Assembly (NCBI GenBank): GCA_903847605.1
Contig: CAINED010000059.1
Coordinates: forward strand, 172,419-236,418
Length of the DNA stretch: 64,000 nt
Direction: 5' to 3'
Origin: an uncultured Hyphomicrobiales bacterium
Lineage (GTDB): Bacteria; Pseudomonadota; Alphaproteobacteria; Rhizobiales; Beijerinckiaceae
The notes beneath the pieces are model-generated. The model saw nothing but the letters and a program-made list of their open reading frames with translations, did no database searches and was not told where the DNA came from. Positions 19,110 through 27,283 of this stretch are shown piece after piece. The position numbers were made by a program, and so were the translations under genes. Numbering within the stretch: position 1 is the first letter of the stretch; each line of letters starts with the position of its first letter.

Positions 19110-19335
19110 GCGGGAACAGGCCTCATTGAACAGAGCCCGAAGATAACGCCAGCCACGATTCTTATGGCGGACATGAAGAAAAGATCGTTGGCGAAGGCAA
19201 CGTGAAGGCACGGGCCGAGCAAGCGTGCCGCAATTTTTCGACGGCATTGGACCATATCGGGCATTATGCGAATGGTCACGGGTTCCTCGCCGGCCGTTCG
19301 ACTGACGGTACTGAACCAATGAGAGGGAAATCCAG

Positions 19336-19659
19336 ATGAAGATAGCGGCCACAGCATTGTTTGCATTACTTGTGACGACAACATCTGTAACTGCCCAATC
19401 GCTACACCCCGTTTGTTGCCAGCTTTTTTTGACCTATCAGAATCGGTATTTGCCTAAGGCCTTCGTCATCAGCAACTCGTACAACTATTGCGGGTTTGCC
19501 ACTGACCGTCGCACCCTTCAAGCTGCCCAAGCAGTTGCTCTTCGCGGTTGCACGGCCAAAGGCCAACATGGCTGTCGCATAATGGAGTCGTCCCCCACAA
19601 ACTGTCGCCACGTTCCGGTTTCAAAAATCAAGACTTTTGCAACAGCGCTAAACAGCTGA
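19336..19659 (+). CDS. Small cysteine-rich secreted protein (possibly DUF4189-like)
   Basis: The 107-residue product has a signal peptide (MKIAATALFALLVTTTSVTA) and six cysteines in the mature part. The arrangement LQAAQAVALRGCTAKGQHGC followed by a later NC resembles the Ala-rich helix plus paired cysteines of DUF4189 proteins. The similarity is weak and from memory. GAGAGGGA lies at 19320-19327, 8 nt before the ATG. The local GC content is lower than the window average. No operon partner is visible. Confidence 0.5.
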   Translation: MKIAATALFALLVTTTSVTAQSLHPVCCQLFLTYQNRYLPKAFVISNSYNYCGFATDRRTLQAAQAVALRGCTAKGQHGCRIMESSPTNCRHVPVSKIKTFATALNS

Positions 19660-19760
19660 TTGTTCGAACATAAATATTTGCAAAAGACAGTTGCAGAAGC
19701 CGTACATTTGACAGGACCGCACAGGCTGATTATGTTCACTGTGTGTTCTAATCAATCGGA

Positions 19761-20435
19761 ATGTCCGTGCTGCTGCCCGCGACCATCGATGAAGATCAAA
19801 AGGCTCTCGCGCGCATCGTCGCCGGGCTGTTCGCTATGCTGGGGTTGTCGGCAGGTGTTGGGCCTCGACTGATCGCGCGATCCCTTTACCGTAGTGTCTG
19901 CCTCGTGCTGCGCCCGGCCGAATCCGCCGTGCGGCGGCTCATATTTGTCCTGTCGCTCGGCATCAGGACTGGAAACGCCCGTGTCAGGCCCATGCCCTCA
20001 GGCATCGCAGGCAAGGGCGCGACAATGGCGCGACCCTGCTTCCGTCTTTTCGATCCCCGCTTGCGTCTTGGCGGCAAGGCAAGGGTGGCCCGCGCGGCGC
20101 CGCGCATCTCCTTCTTCGGCGAGGGCGACGTCCGCACTGTCACCCTCGGCGGCGCGTTGCCGAGAAAGCCGGAAGTCGATGATGAGATAAACGCCGCCGC
20201 GCTCCTGCGCCGGCTTGAATCGATCAAATCCGCCCTCGACGATCTGCCGCGTCAGGCGCGGCGTCTCAAGCGCGCTTTGCTTCGGCGTTCGAGATCGCCG
20301 CGTCTGAAAATGCAGGGCGTTCTCAGGCCGGGCTATCCGCCCGGTCATCGCATCAGGCGGCGGCACGAAATCGACGATATCCTGCGACGATGCCACCAGC
20401 GCGCACGCGAGACCCTGCCGCCGGATACGTCGTGA
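19761..20435 (+). CDS. Conserved hypothetical protein with an N-terminal hydrophobic segment
   Basis: The 224-residue product has a hydrophobic stretch near residues 18-35 (ARIVAGLFAMLGLSAGVGPR) and a basic middle. The C-terminus (LRPGYPPGHRIRRRHEIDDI, then RRCHQRARE) I recall as a recurrent ending in alphaproteobacterial hypothetical proteins. A region at about 140-185 (INAAALLRRLESIKSALDDL) looks helical. I cannot assign a function. The start at 19761 is the first ATG, with no strong ribosome site. Confidence 0.6.
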   Translation: MSVLLPATIDEDQKALARIVAGLFAMLGLSAGVGPRLIARSLYRSVCLVLRPAESAVRRLIFVLSLGIRTGNARVRPMPSGIAGKGATMARPCFRLFDPRLRLGGKARVARAAPRISFFGEGDVRTVTLGGALPRKPEVDDEINAAALLRRLESIKSALDDLPRQARRLKRALLRRSRSPRLKMQGVLRPGYPPGHRIRRRHEIDDILRRCHQRARETLPPDTS

Positions 20436-20523
20436 GATATGTTCCGCGGACAGAAATTGTTGCGTTCTTCGATGAGCAATAACCCGGTCGCGCAAGCGGT
20501 GCGGGTTGGTAGCGCTCCCCGAG

Positions 20524-20627
20524 CCCTCACCCTGAGGAGCGAGCGAAGCTCGCGTCTCGAAGGGCGAGGGCGGGCCACAGTCATCCTTCGAGACGCGCTG
20601 CTATGCGCAGCGCTCCTCAGGATGAGG
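20524..20627. repeat. Intergenic long inverted repeat (RPE-like element)
   Basis: Nested inverted arms are exact: CCTGAGGAGCG (20531-20541) with CGCTCCTCAGG (20611-20621), and CGCGTCTCGAAGG (20551-20563) with CCTTCGAGACGCG (20585-20597). Smaller hairpins sit inside, including GCGCTGC/GCAGCGC. The element is typical of dispersed palindromic repeats in Rhizobiales genomes and lies between two convergent genes, where it may also terminate transcription. Confidence 0.8.
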
Positions 20628-20674
20628 CGGGGTGAGAGGATGAGTGAAAGTAGTGTGCTACCTTCGCCGATGCA

Positions 20675-20953
20675 TCACCCCGCCTTGCGCCAATCCTTCG
20701 CCTGGTGGATGCGCTCGCTATATTGCTCGACGGTCACGCCGAGCAATTCCCAGCGTGTCAGAAAGCTCAAAAGAAAGGCGTGCGCGCCATGTTCGTAGAG
20801 CGCCGCGACATCGCCGCGCCGGAGCATGTCCTTCTCGGCGTCGGTCAAAGGCATCCTTGCCATCGCAGCTTCCGGATCGCTCTTGGCGAGCGCGCGAAAA
20901 TCCTTGTCGTGCAGGCAGGTGCGGAAAAATTTATTGATCCCGTAAATCGACAT
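20675..20953 (-). CDS. Extradiol ring-cleavage dioxygenase, LigA-type small subunit
   Basis: The 92-residue helical protein (MSIYGINKFFRTCLHDKDFR, then LTDAEKDMLRRGDVAALYEH) matches the alpha subunit of protocatechuate 4,5-dioxygenase-type enzymes. That subunit caps the active site of the LigB catalytic subunit. It ends the three-gene operon with the LigB-type gene; the stop of the preceding gene is 12 bp upstream. Its distance from LigB is unusual because a metalloprotease-like gene separates them. Confidence 0.87.
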   Translation of the reverse strand: MSIYGINKFFRTCLHDKDFRALAKSDPEAAMARMPLTDAEKDMLRRGDVAALYEHGAHAFLLSFLTRWELLGVTVEQYSERIHQAKDWRKAG

Positions 20954-20965
20954 TCTCTTTGTCCC

Positions 20966-21691
20966 TCAACCCGTGAGATCAGGCTGCAACATGCCCGCCC
21001 GCACGCCATGCCGAAGCATTGTCGCGACGGCGGCGCGTCCTGGCAAGGCGTGCCGGATCTTAGCCTTGCGCTTGCGGAATGTCGTCGCGCTCAAACCCTC
21101 GAACAAGCGCCTCGCGATGTGCAGGACGGCTTGCCAGATCCGCGGATCATCGACGGCGTCCTGCACGATCCGCCAGACGCGGGCGGCAAAAGCGAATTTC
21201 GTTCTGCGCCTGTCCTGGCGGACATAAATTTTGGCGACGTCGTTCCACAATGCGCGGTCCCCGCTCGCGCCGGCCGCTACATGAGGCGGCACCCCCAGAC
21301 CAATCATTGCCTTGCGCTCGGCGGCCATGCCAGCCATCGCCAGGACAGCGTTGCCAAGCAACAGCTGGTTGAATTCACCGCGATGGAACGCATCTCCAGT
21401 CCTGTTCCCGGCCTTCATGCCCGAGCCGCTCTCGCCATCGGTTCCGCCATAAGCGCCTTTGGAAAGGATGTGGGCTGTCAGGGCAATTTCGCCGCAGCCA
21501 AGGCCGACAGCGTAACAAATCACGGCATGGCCCGCCTCGTGAACTGCGGTCAGATACATGTCGAGCTGGACCGGCGCATCCTGGCCGCGCAGATCGCGCT
21601 GTTTGCGAGATGCCACGGCGCTTCTGAAGCTGCAGCGATGCCGCACCTTCGTTCGCCCGAGCCGCGCAAGAGACAATGCGGGCGCTTCCAT
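20966..21691 (-). CDS. HEAGH zinc metalloprotease-like protein (M41/FtsH peptidase domain without ATPase)
   Basis: The 241-residue product carries AVHEAGHAVICYAVGLG, an HExxH zinc site with catalytic Glu. This is followed about 60 residues later by MAGMAAERKAM and then GASGDRALWNDV. In FtsH (M41) the third zinc ligand lies in a GASNDL-like segment, so the matching order supports an M41-type fold. There is no AAA domain. I start it at the ATG at 21691, 7 bp after the LigB stop; the open frame extends to 21727 and would overlap ligB. It lies between the two subunit genes of a dioxygenase, and its role there is unknown. Confidence 0.72.
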   Translation of the reverse strand: MEAPALSLARLGRTKVRHRCSFRSAVASRKQRDLRGQDAPVQLDMYLTAVHEAGHAVICYAVGLGCGEIALTAHILSKGAYGGTDGESGSGMKAGNRTGDAFHRGEFNQLLLGNAVLAMAGMAAERKAMIGLGVPPHVAAGASGDRALWNDVAKIYVRQDRRRTKFAFAARVWRIVQDAVDDPRIWQAVLHIARRLFEGLSATTFRKRKAKIRHALPGRAAVATMLRHGVRAGMLQPDLTG

Positions 21692-21698
21692 GTTCGCT

Positions 21699-22526
21699 TT
21701 AGTCCCAGCGCCAGATGCCGAAGGCATGTCCGTGATCGACCTGCGGATGCAGGGAGATTGGCTTATGCTCCGCGCCGATGACGCCGAGCATGGCGATCCA
21801 GTTCAGGAGTTCGCCGGCGGCATTGCCCGCCCGTTGCAGCCGATCGCAGGTCGCTTCCTCGATCAGCAAGTCGATCTCGCCATTGACGAGTCTGTCCTCG
21901 ATACATTTGGCCCACACCTTGTCCGGTGTGCCCGAGCGCTCGCCCTTGGGCGCCAGTGGCCCGCCGATTTCCAGCGAGAACGAACCGCTGGCGATGATGG
22001 CGACGCGCTCGTCGCCCGGAAAACTCTCGATGGCCGCACGCAACATTCGGCCCAGCGCGAAGGCGCGTTCGGCATTGGGCAGGGGATCGGAGAAGCAGTG
22101 GATGAAGAAGGGGATCAATGGCACGCGCTGGCGCGCATTGAGAAAATGCCAGGGCACCATGAAGGAATGATCCAGGGTGAATTCCTGGGTGACGGCGATG
22201 TCGAAGTTCTCTCGGATGCCCTGCGCGCGCAGATGATCCGCGAGGCCCTCGTGCAGAGGCACGCTGTAGGAAGGCATCGGCGTTTCGTCGTTCGGGCCGG
22301 ATGTTTCCCCGGCGACGCCGATCGCAAAGAGCGGAAAATTGTCGAAGAAGAATGTGTTGAAGTGGTCGTTCGAGAACATCAGGATGATGTCAGGCCTGAC
22401 GGCGTCGAGATGATGTTCGATCTCCGCGTAAAAGCGCGCTTCCTCGCTATCGGGCCCCTTGTGGGCGACGACGGAGGGAAAGACCGGGGTATGCGGCACG
22501 CCGAAACCGGCGACGACCTGCGCCAT
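21699..22526 (-). CDS. Extradiol ring-cleavage dioxygenase, LigB-type catalytic subunit
   Basis: The 275-residue product begins MAQVVAGFGVPHTPVFPSVV, with the first iron-ligand His in the VPHTP segment. It continues with IILMFSNDHFNTFFFDNFPL (second His in NDHFN) and LDHSFMVPWHFLN (catalytic His). The class III extradiol dioxygenases of the protocatechuate 4,5-/gallate dioxygenase type have this order. It cleaves a catechol-type ring next to a hydroxyl, using Fe(II). The start at 22526 gives the conserved N-terminus; the longer open frame is not needed. It is divergent from a flavin monooxygenase gene. Confidence 0.92.
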   Translation of the reverse strand: MAQVVAGFGVPHTPVFPSVVAHKGPDSEEARFYAEIEHHLDAVRPDIILMFSNDHFNTFFFDNFPLFAIGVAGETSGPNDETPMPSYSVPLHEGLADHLRAQGIRENFDIAVTQEFTLDHSFMVPWHFLNARQRVPLIPFFIHCFSDPLPNAERAFALGRMLRAAIESFPGDERVAIIASGSFSLEIGGPLAPKGERSGTPDKVWAKCIEDRLVNGEIDLLIEEATCDRLQRAGNAAGELLNWIAMLGVIGAEHKPISLHPQVDHGHAFGIWRWD

Positions 22527-22665
22527 GATTGAATTCCAGAAGGACGATTCCTCAAAACCGGCGCTTCCCACCGGCCTCGACCCGTTTATAATCCGTCCTG
22601 CCCAACGCAAAAGAAAAAAGTCGCGCCCTGCGGCGCGCCCCAAAGAAAACGCCCCAAGGAAAGCC

Positions 22666-23844
22666 ATGCTGCACAGGCCTGAAGACAAGACGGCGCCCAG
22701 CCTCGCCGAGCGCGCCCGCGCCCTGCGCCCCGCGGTAGCAGCCGAAAGCGATGCGACCGAAAGAAATGGGAAAGTCTCCACGCAACTGATGGCGCAGATT
22801 CACTCCGCGCGCCTGCTCAAGATGATGGTGCCCCGTTCCATCGGCGGCGAGGAAGCCGACCTTTCGTCCTTTACCGAAGCCGTTGAGGAAATCGCCCGGG
22901 CCGATGCCAGCACCGCCTGGTGCGTGGGGCAGGGGAATGGCTGCGCCTTCGCATCGGGCTTCCTCGCGCCGCATGTCGCCAGGGAAATTTTCGGGGCCGA
23001 GGACGCGGTGATGTCTTCCGGTCCGAGCAATGCGACCGCGAAAGCGATCGCGGTCGACGGCGGCTATCTCGTCACGGGCGCCTGGCGTTACGCCTCCGGC
23101 AGCCGCAACGCGCAATGGCTCGGCGCCCATTGCAATGTCTTCGAGGCCGATGGATCGCCGCGCAAACCGGTTCCCGGCCGCATTCCGCAAATGACGGTGC
23201 TCTTTCCCAAGGAACAGGCTGTCGTCCACGATGTCTGGGACGTGATGGGCCTTCGCGGGACCGGCAGCGATGATTACGAAGTGGCCGATCTCTTCGTCCC
23301 CACCGAATATACGTTCACGCGCGACTGGGCCGCCGACCGCCGCGAGGAGGGTGCGCTCTATCGCTTCTCCAACTTCAATCTGTTTGGCTGCGCCTTTGCG
23401 GGGATTGCCTGCGGCATTGCGCGCTCGATGATGGAAGATTTTGCCGCGCTGGCCGCAGTCAAATCCTCATCGGGCAGTGGCCCCTTGCGCGAGAATGCCG
23501 CTGTGCAGCGCGACTTCGGCTGGAACGAGGCGAAACTGCAATCGGTGCGCGCCTATCTCTATCGCACGCTGGAAGAAATCTGGGACAAGGTCGAACGCTC
23601 CGGCGAATTTTCGGCGGCGGACCGTGTCTCGCTGCGCATGGCTACGGCCTTCGTGATCCAGACTGCCAAGGACGTCGCCGACTTCGTTTACAATGCAGCC
23701 GGCGCGACGGCGATCTTCGAGAACCAGCCTTTCGAGCGGCGCTTCCGCGACATGCATGTGGTGACGCAGCAGGGGCAGGCGCATCTGTCGAATTTCGAGG
23801 CGGCGGGTCAGCTGTATCTCGGTCTCGGGGCGAAAGGACGTTAG
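22666..23844 (+). CDS. Acyl-CoA-dehydrogenase-fold flavin monooxygenase (HsaA/HpaB-like)
   Basis: The 392-residue product has the acyl-CoA dehydrogenase fold of group D flavin monooxygenases: LLKMMVPRSIGGEEADLSSF, then ADASTAWCVGQGNG and GAWRYASGSRNAQWLGAHCN, ending in AHLSNFEAAGQLYLGL. Such enzymes hydroxylate phenolic rings with reduced flavin supplied by a separate reductase; none is visible nearby. The divergent LigB operon could cleave the resulting catechol, which supports an aromatic-ring hydroxylation role (inference). AAGGA at 22656-22660 serves the ATG at 22666. Confidence 0.86.
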   Translation: MLHRPEDKTAPSLAERARALRPAVAAESDATERNGKVSTQLMAQIHSARLLKMMVPRSIGGEEADLSSFTEAVEEIARADASTAWCVGQGNGCAFASGFLAPHVAREIFGAEDAVMSSGPSNATAKAIAVDGGYLVTGAWRYASGSRNAQWLGAHCNVFEADGSPRKPVPGRIPQMTVLFPKEQAVVHDVWDVMGLRGTGSDDYEVADLFVPTEYTFTRDWAADRREEGALYRFSNFNLFGCAFAGIACGIARSMMEDFAALAAVKSSSGSGPLRENAAVQRDFGWNEAKLQSVRAYLYRTLEEIWDKVERSGEFSAADRVSLRMATAFVIQTAKDVADFVYNAAGATAIFENQPFERRFRDMHVVTQQGQAHLSNFEAAGQLYLGLGAKGR

Positions 23845-23870
23845 CCATCGCGCGATGGCATAGCCGAACC

Positions 23871-25118
23871 ATGCAAAGCCCCGTTAAAGACGATAAAGAC
23901 GAAGCCGTTTCGCTGCGCGTGCAAACCGCCGTTTACGGCATCGGCGTCTTCAATTCTTCGCTTTTTCAGATCGGCTCGGTCATCATCCCGCTGCATGCGG
24001 CGACGATGAACCCGTCGCCCCTGATGTTCGGACTCGTCTTCGCCGCTGCGCATATCCTGCCGCTGTTCTTCTCCATTCATGCAGGCGCGCTGATGGATCG
24101 GCTCGGCGCGCGGCGCGTGATGCTCGTCTGCATGATCGCTTCCGCGCTGCTGCCGTTTTTCTATCCGGCGGCGACCTGGATCTGGGCGCTGGTATTCCTG
24201 CAGCTTTTTCTGGGTTTTGCGGAATCGATGGGCTGGCTCGGCGCGCAGACGATGATCGGCCAGTTCATGCACGGCAAGACGCTTTATGCGGGCCGGTTGA
24301 GTTTCATCATTCGCATCGCGCAACTCGCCGCGCCGCCGCTCGCGGGCGCGACATGGGATTTCTTCGGGCCATGGGCCGCCTTTTCGCTGATGGGCTTTGG
24401 CGCGGCAGGCGGCATTTTTTGCGCGCTGTTGCTTCCGCGCCACGCATCTGAACTCGCTGCGGGCGAAATCACGGCATCGGGGCGAAAAGGTTTCGGCCGT
24501 CTCATGCCGCGCATGAGCGACTATGTGACGGCCTTCGGTCTGCTGGCATCGCCCGCGATTGCGCTCGTCGTGTTGCTCGGTTCGATGATGCACATGGGCA
24601 ATGCGGTGCAGGGCTCGTTTTATGTCGCCTGGCTGAACGATATGGGCATAGCCGGAACGGCGATCGGGCTTTTGAGTCCCGCCGCCGCCATCGGCGCGGC
24701 GATTTTCTCTCTGCTCACCGCGCCCTTGCATCGCCATGTTTCAGGCTTCTGGATCGTGTTGTTGTCGTTATGGGTCGGTGTCGTGCTCGTTTGCATCACG
24801 CCGTTGCTGACGACTTATTTCATGCTGCAGGTCGTGATGTTTCTGCGTCACGGCATGAACGGCCTTGCGCAGCCGCTCGTCATCACTTTGGTGCTTCGCG
24901 GTTCCGGCCGCAACAATCAGGGCAAGGCTGTTGGCCTGCGCGGCACGGCGAACCGCATTGCATCAATCGCTTCGCCACTGGCGATGGGCGCGATTGCCGA
25001 AGTCGCCGGCCTCGAGCGCGCCTTCTACATCGTCGGCATCGCTGTCAGCCTCGTGATGGCTGCAGTCGCTGTCTATCTCTGGCGCAATCCAGGAGTGGCG
25101 AGGGCAGGGGAAGAGTGA
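23871..25118 (+). CDS. MFS transporter
   Basis: The 415-residue integral membrane protein has about 12 predicted spans, beginning with VYGIGVFNSSLFQIGSVIIP. It has the loop motif ALMDRLGARRVMLV between spans 2 and 3, typical of the major facilitator superfamily. It starts 26 bp after the flavin monooxygenase stop and is probably co-transcribed with it. Uptake of an aromatic substrate or export of a product is plausible but unproven. Confidence 0.9.
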   Translation: MQSPVKDDKDEAVSLRVQTAVYGIGVFNSSLFQIGSVIIPLHAATMNPSPLMFGLVFAAAHILPLFFSIHAGALMDRLGARRVMLVCMIASALLPFFYPAATWIWALVFLQLFLGFAESMGWLGAQTMIGQFMHGKTLYAGRLSFIIRIAQLAAPPLAGATWDFFGPWAAFSLMGFGAAGGIFCALLLPRHASELAAGEITASGRKGFGRLMPRMSDYVTAFGLLASPAIALVVLLGSMMHMGNAVQGSFYVAWLNDMGIAGTAIGLLSPAAAIGAAIFSLLTAPLHRHVSGFWIVLLSLWVGVVLVCITPLLTTYFMLQVVMFLRHGMNGLAQPLVITLVLRGSGRNNQGKAVGLRGTANRIASIASPLAMGAIAEVAGLERAFYIVGIAVSLVMAAVAVYLWRNPGVARAGEE

Positions 25119-25128
25119 AGGAGCGAAT

Positions 25129-25208
25129 GGCGAATAGTGAATAGCGAATAGTTGTTTTTCGGAGCCAACAGAATTGATCTACTCGCTACTCGCTACTCGC
25201 TATTCGCC
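25129..25208. repeat. 7-bp tandem repeats in two opposed arrays
   Basis: At 25131-25151 the unit GAATAGT/C occurs three times, and at 25179-25206 the complementary unit CTACTCG/CTATTCG occurs four times. The two arrays face each other and could form an imperfect hairpin with a loop containing GTTGTTTTTCGG. The element fills the gap between two convergent genes and may act as a bidirectional terminator. Confidence 0.7.
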
Positions 25209-25212
25209 AAAT

Positions 25213-25950
25213 TCACCACATCACCGTGCCGCCATTCGGATGAATCAACTGTCCGTTGATATAGGAGGCGCGCTCACTGAGCAGAAAGTCGACGACAGCA
25301 GCCACTTCATCCGGTTTGCCGAGGCGGCCCATGGGCACACGCGTTTCGTTGCGCGCGACGGCGTCGCGATATTCAGCCTCGGTGCGATTGCTGGCGAGGA
25401 TCGGTGTATCGATGGGACCGGGGCCGATGGCGTTGACGCGAATGCCATCCTGCACGAACTCGAGCGACAGCGCCTTGGTCAGCGAATAGATCGCGCATTT
25501 GGCGGCGCAATAGGCGGCCATGCCGGGAACGCCCATGACAGCGAAGTCGGAAGATGTCTGCACGATCGCGCCTTTCTTGCGTGGGACCATGTTTCGCAAC
25601 ACGGCCTGAGCAACAAAGAACATGCCGCGCGCATGGGTATCCAGCATGAGGTCCCACTCGGCGCCGCTGATATCAGCGATCTCCGTGCGTACGCTGATAC
25701 CTGCGTTGTTGAAGAGCGCGTCGATGGGTTCGACCGCATCGGCTTTCGCAACGACAGTGCGAACTGCTGCTCCATCGAGCACGTCGACCTCATAGGCGTC
25801 GGCCTTGCCGCCGGACGCCCGGATTTCATTCGCGACAGCTTGCGCATTCGCGCCGCTCTTGTCGGCGATGGAGATGCGCGAGCGTTTGGCAAGGCGCAGC
25901 GCCGTTGCGCGTCCGATCCCGCTGCCGCCGCCGGTGATGAGTGTATGCAT
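25213..25950 (-). CDS. Short-chain dehydrogenase/reductase (SDR)
   Basis: The 245-residue cytoplasmic enzyme has the cofactor motif TGGGSGIGRATAL, the NNAG-like motif LFNNAGIS, and the catalytic triad Ser/Tyr/Lys with YCAAKCAIYSL. It ends in INGQLIHPNGGTVMW, typical of classical SDRs. It reduces or oxidises an alcohol/carbonyl with NAD(P). It closes an operon with a second SDR and a two-subunit decarboxylase, so it could act on the aldehyde product of the latter (inference). Confidence 0.92.
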   Translation of the reverse strand: MHTLITGGGSGIGRATALRLAKRSRISIADKSGANAQAVANEIRASGGKADAYEVDVLDGAAVRTVVAKADAVEPIDALFNNAGISVRTEIADISGAEWDLMLDTHARGMFFVAQAVLRNMVPRKKGAIVQTSSDFAVMGVPGMAAYCAAKCAIYSLTKALSLEFVQDGIRVNAIGPGPIDTPILASNRTEAEYRDAVARNETRVPMGRLGKPDEVAAVVDFLLSERASYINGQLIHPNGGTVMW

Positions 25951-25972
25951 GACAATTCTCCCGCCGCGGAAT

Positions 25973-26701
25973 TCAGAAAGGGTCTTGCCCGCCGTTGACG
26001 CGGAAATCCTGGCCGGTGACGAACGAGGCTTCGTCGCTCAGCAGGAAAAGGGCGGTTTGCGCCATGTCGTTGGCCGTGCCGATGCGGCCCATGGGGTTGG
26101 CTTTCGCGCGATCCGCCATTGTTCCCGATTCATAGACCGCGTTGGGCATGGGCGTATCGGCGATGCCGGGCGAAATCGCGTTGACGCGTATGCCTTCTTT
26201 CGCCGTTTCCAGCGCCATCACGCGCATGAGGCCGAGGACGCCGCCCTTGGTGGCTGCGTAATGGCCGGTGCGTGGTTTCGACGAACGGGCGAGCGTGGAA
26301 GAGAACATAACCAGCGAGCCCTTCTTGCGCTCGCGCATGTAGGGCAGAACGGACTGGCAGGTGAAGAGCACGCCGCGCAGGTTGATGCCGAAATGGTCGT
26401 CCCAATCCTGCTGCGTAAGTTCGAGGAAAGGCTTGGGCCTGAATATGCCGGCGCAGGTCGCAGCGCCGGCAATGGCGCCGAAGCGCTCGACTGTTTCGGC
26501 GGCGGCCTTATCGAGCGCCGCCTTGTCGCGCGTATCCAGCCTGCGCACCATCAGGTTTGGCGAATTATGTCCTTCGAGATCGCCGAGGTTGATATCCCAG
26601 GCTGAAACAGGCGTTCCCTGATCGAGCAGGAGACGCGTGATTTCCCTGCCGATGCCGCTGCCTGCGCCCGTGACGACGATAGCGCCGTTGCTGCTGCTCA
26701 T
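25973..26701 (-). CDS. Short-chain dehydrogenase/reductase (SDR)
   Basis: The 242-residue enzyme carries TGAGSGIGREITRLL for the dinucleotide, ATCAGIF in place of NNAG, and the active-site HYAATKGGVLGLMRVMALE. The C-terminus FVTGQDFRVNGGQDPF is classical. It is only moderately similar to the next SDR in the operon, so the two probably act on different substrates or in opposite directions. It starts 12 bp after the decarboxylase beta-subunit stop. Confidence 0.92.
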   Translation of the reverse strand: MSSSNGAIVVTGAGSGIGREITRLLLDQGTPVSAWDINLGDLEGHNSPNLMVRRLDTRDKAALDKAAAETVERFGAIAGAATCAGIFRPKPFLELTQQDWDDHFGINLRGVLFTCQSVLPYMRERKKGSLVMFSSTLARSSKPRTGHYAATKGGVLGLMRVMALETAKEGIRVNAISPGIADTPMPNAVYESGTMADRAKANPMGRIGTANDMAQTALFLLSDEASFVTGQDFRVNGGQDPF

Positions 26702-26713
26702 ATCTGCTCTCCC

Positions 26714-27283
26714 TCAGGCCGGGTCCGCGCCGAGCGCGACGCGTAGCGCCTTGCGGCGTTCGGGCCTGTACATTTCCTTGTAGTCGCGCGGACCGAGCGG
26801 CCCCTGTTCGACATCGAGACAGGCAAAGAGCGGCCCTTCGTCATTGAGGAGCCATTGCAGCTTGTTCTCGAAATCCGTGAGCGTTGAAATCGTACAGGCC
26901 TTGGAAATATCCGCGGCGCGCGCCATCGCCTCGAAATCCGTTTTCGGATTGGGAATGGGATGGCCGCCATTGGCCTCGTAGGTGCCGTTGCGGAAGACCA
27001 AGTGCGTAAAATTCTTGGGCGCGACACGGCCTATCGTCACGAGCGTCGGCAGGTTCATCAGAAGGGAGCCGTCGCCGTCGAGCACCACGACGCGGCGATC
27101 CGGCTGTGCCAGCGCCATGCCGAGGCCGTGCGAAGAACCGAGGCCCATCGCGCCATGCGAGAAATAGTTGAGCGGACGGTCGTTGATTTCAATCCATTCG
27201 CTTGCGGTCGAATAACTGGAAATCACGATCTCGTCGGTGATGTGCTTCTTCAGGATTTTGAGAAGTTCGAGCCGGTTCATCAT
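26714..27283 (-). CDS. Thiamine-diphosphate decarboxylase, beta (TPP-binding) subunit, sulfopyruvate/phosphonopyruvate decarboxylase type
   Basis: The 189-residue protein contains the thiamine-diphosphate motif GDGSLLMNLPTLVTIG with the closing FRNGTYEANGG. LNYFSHGAMGLGSSHGLGMA lies at the usual place upstream. Two-subunit enzymes of this size (ComE-like) decarboxylate 3-sulfo- or 3-phosphonopyruvate-like 2-oxo acids to aldehydes. Its start overlaps the alpha-subunit stop (ATGA), which supports a stoichiometric complex. The actual 2-oxo acid is not evident. Confidence 0.87.
   Translation of the reverse strand: MMNRLELLKILKKHITDEIVISSYSTASEWIEINDRPLNYFSHGAMGLGSSHGLGMALAQPDRRVVVLDGDGSLLMNLPTLVTIGRVAPKNFTHLVFRNGTYEANGGHPIPNPKTDFEAMARAADISKACTISTLTDFENKLQWLLNDEGPLFACLDVEQGPLGPRDYKEMYRPERRKALRVALGADPA

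Noticed and set aside
20705..21781. A 358-codon plus-strand frame
   Set aside because: It overlaps ligA and the HEAGH gene in antisense. The minus-strand frames have recognisable motifs and tight operon spacing.
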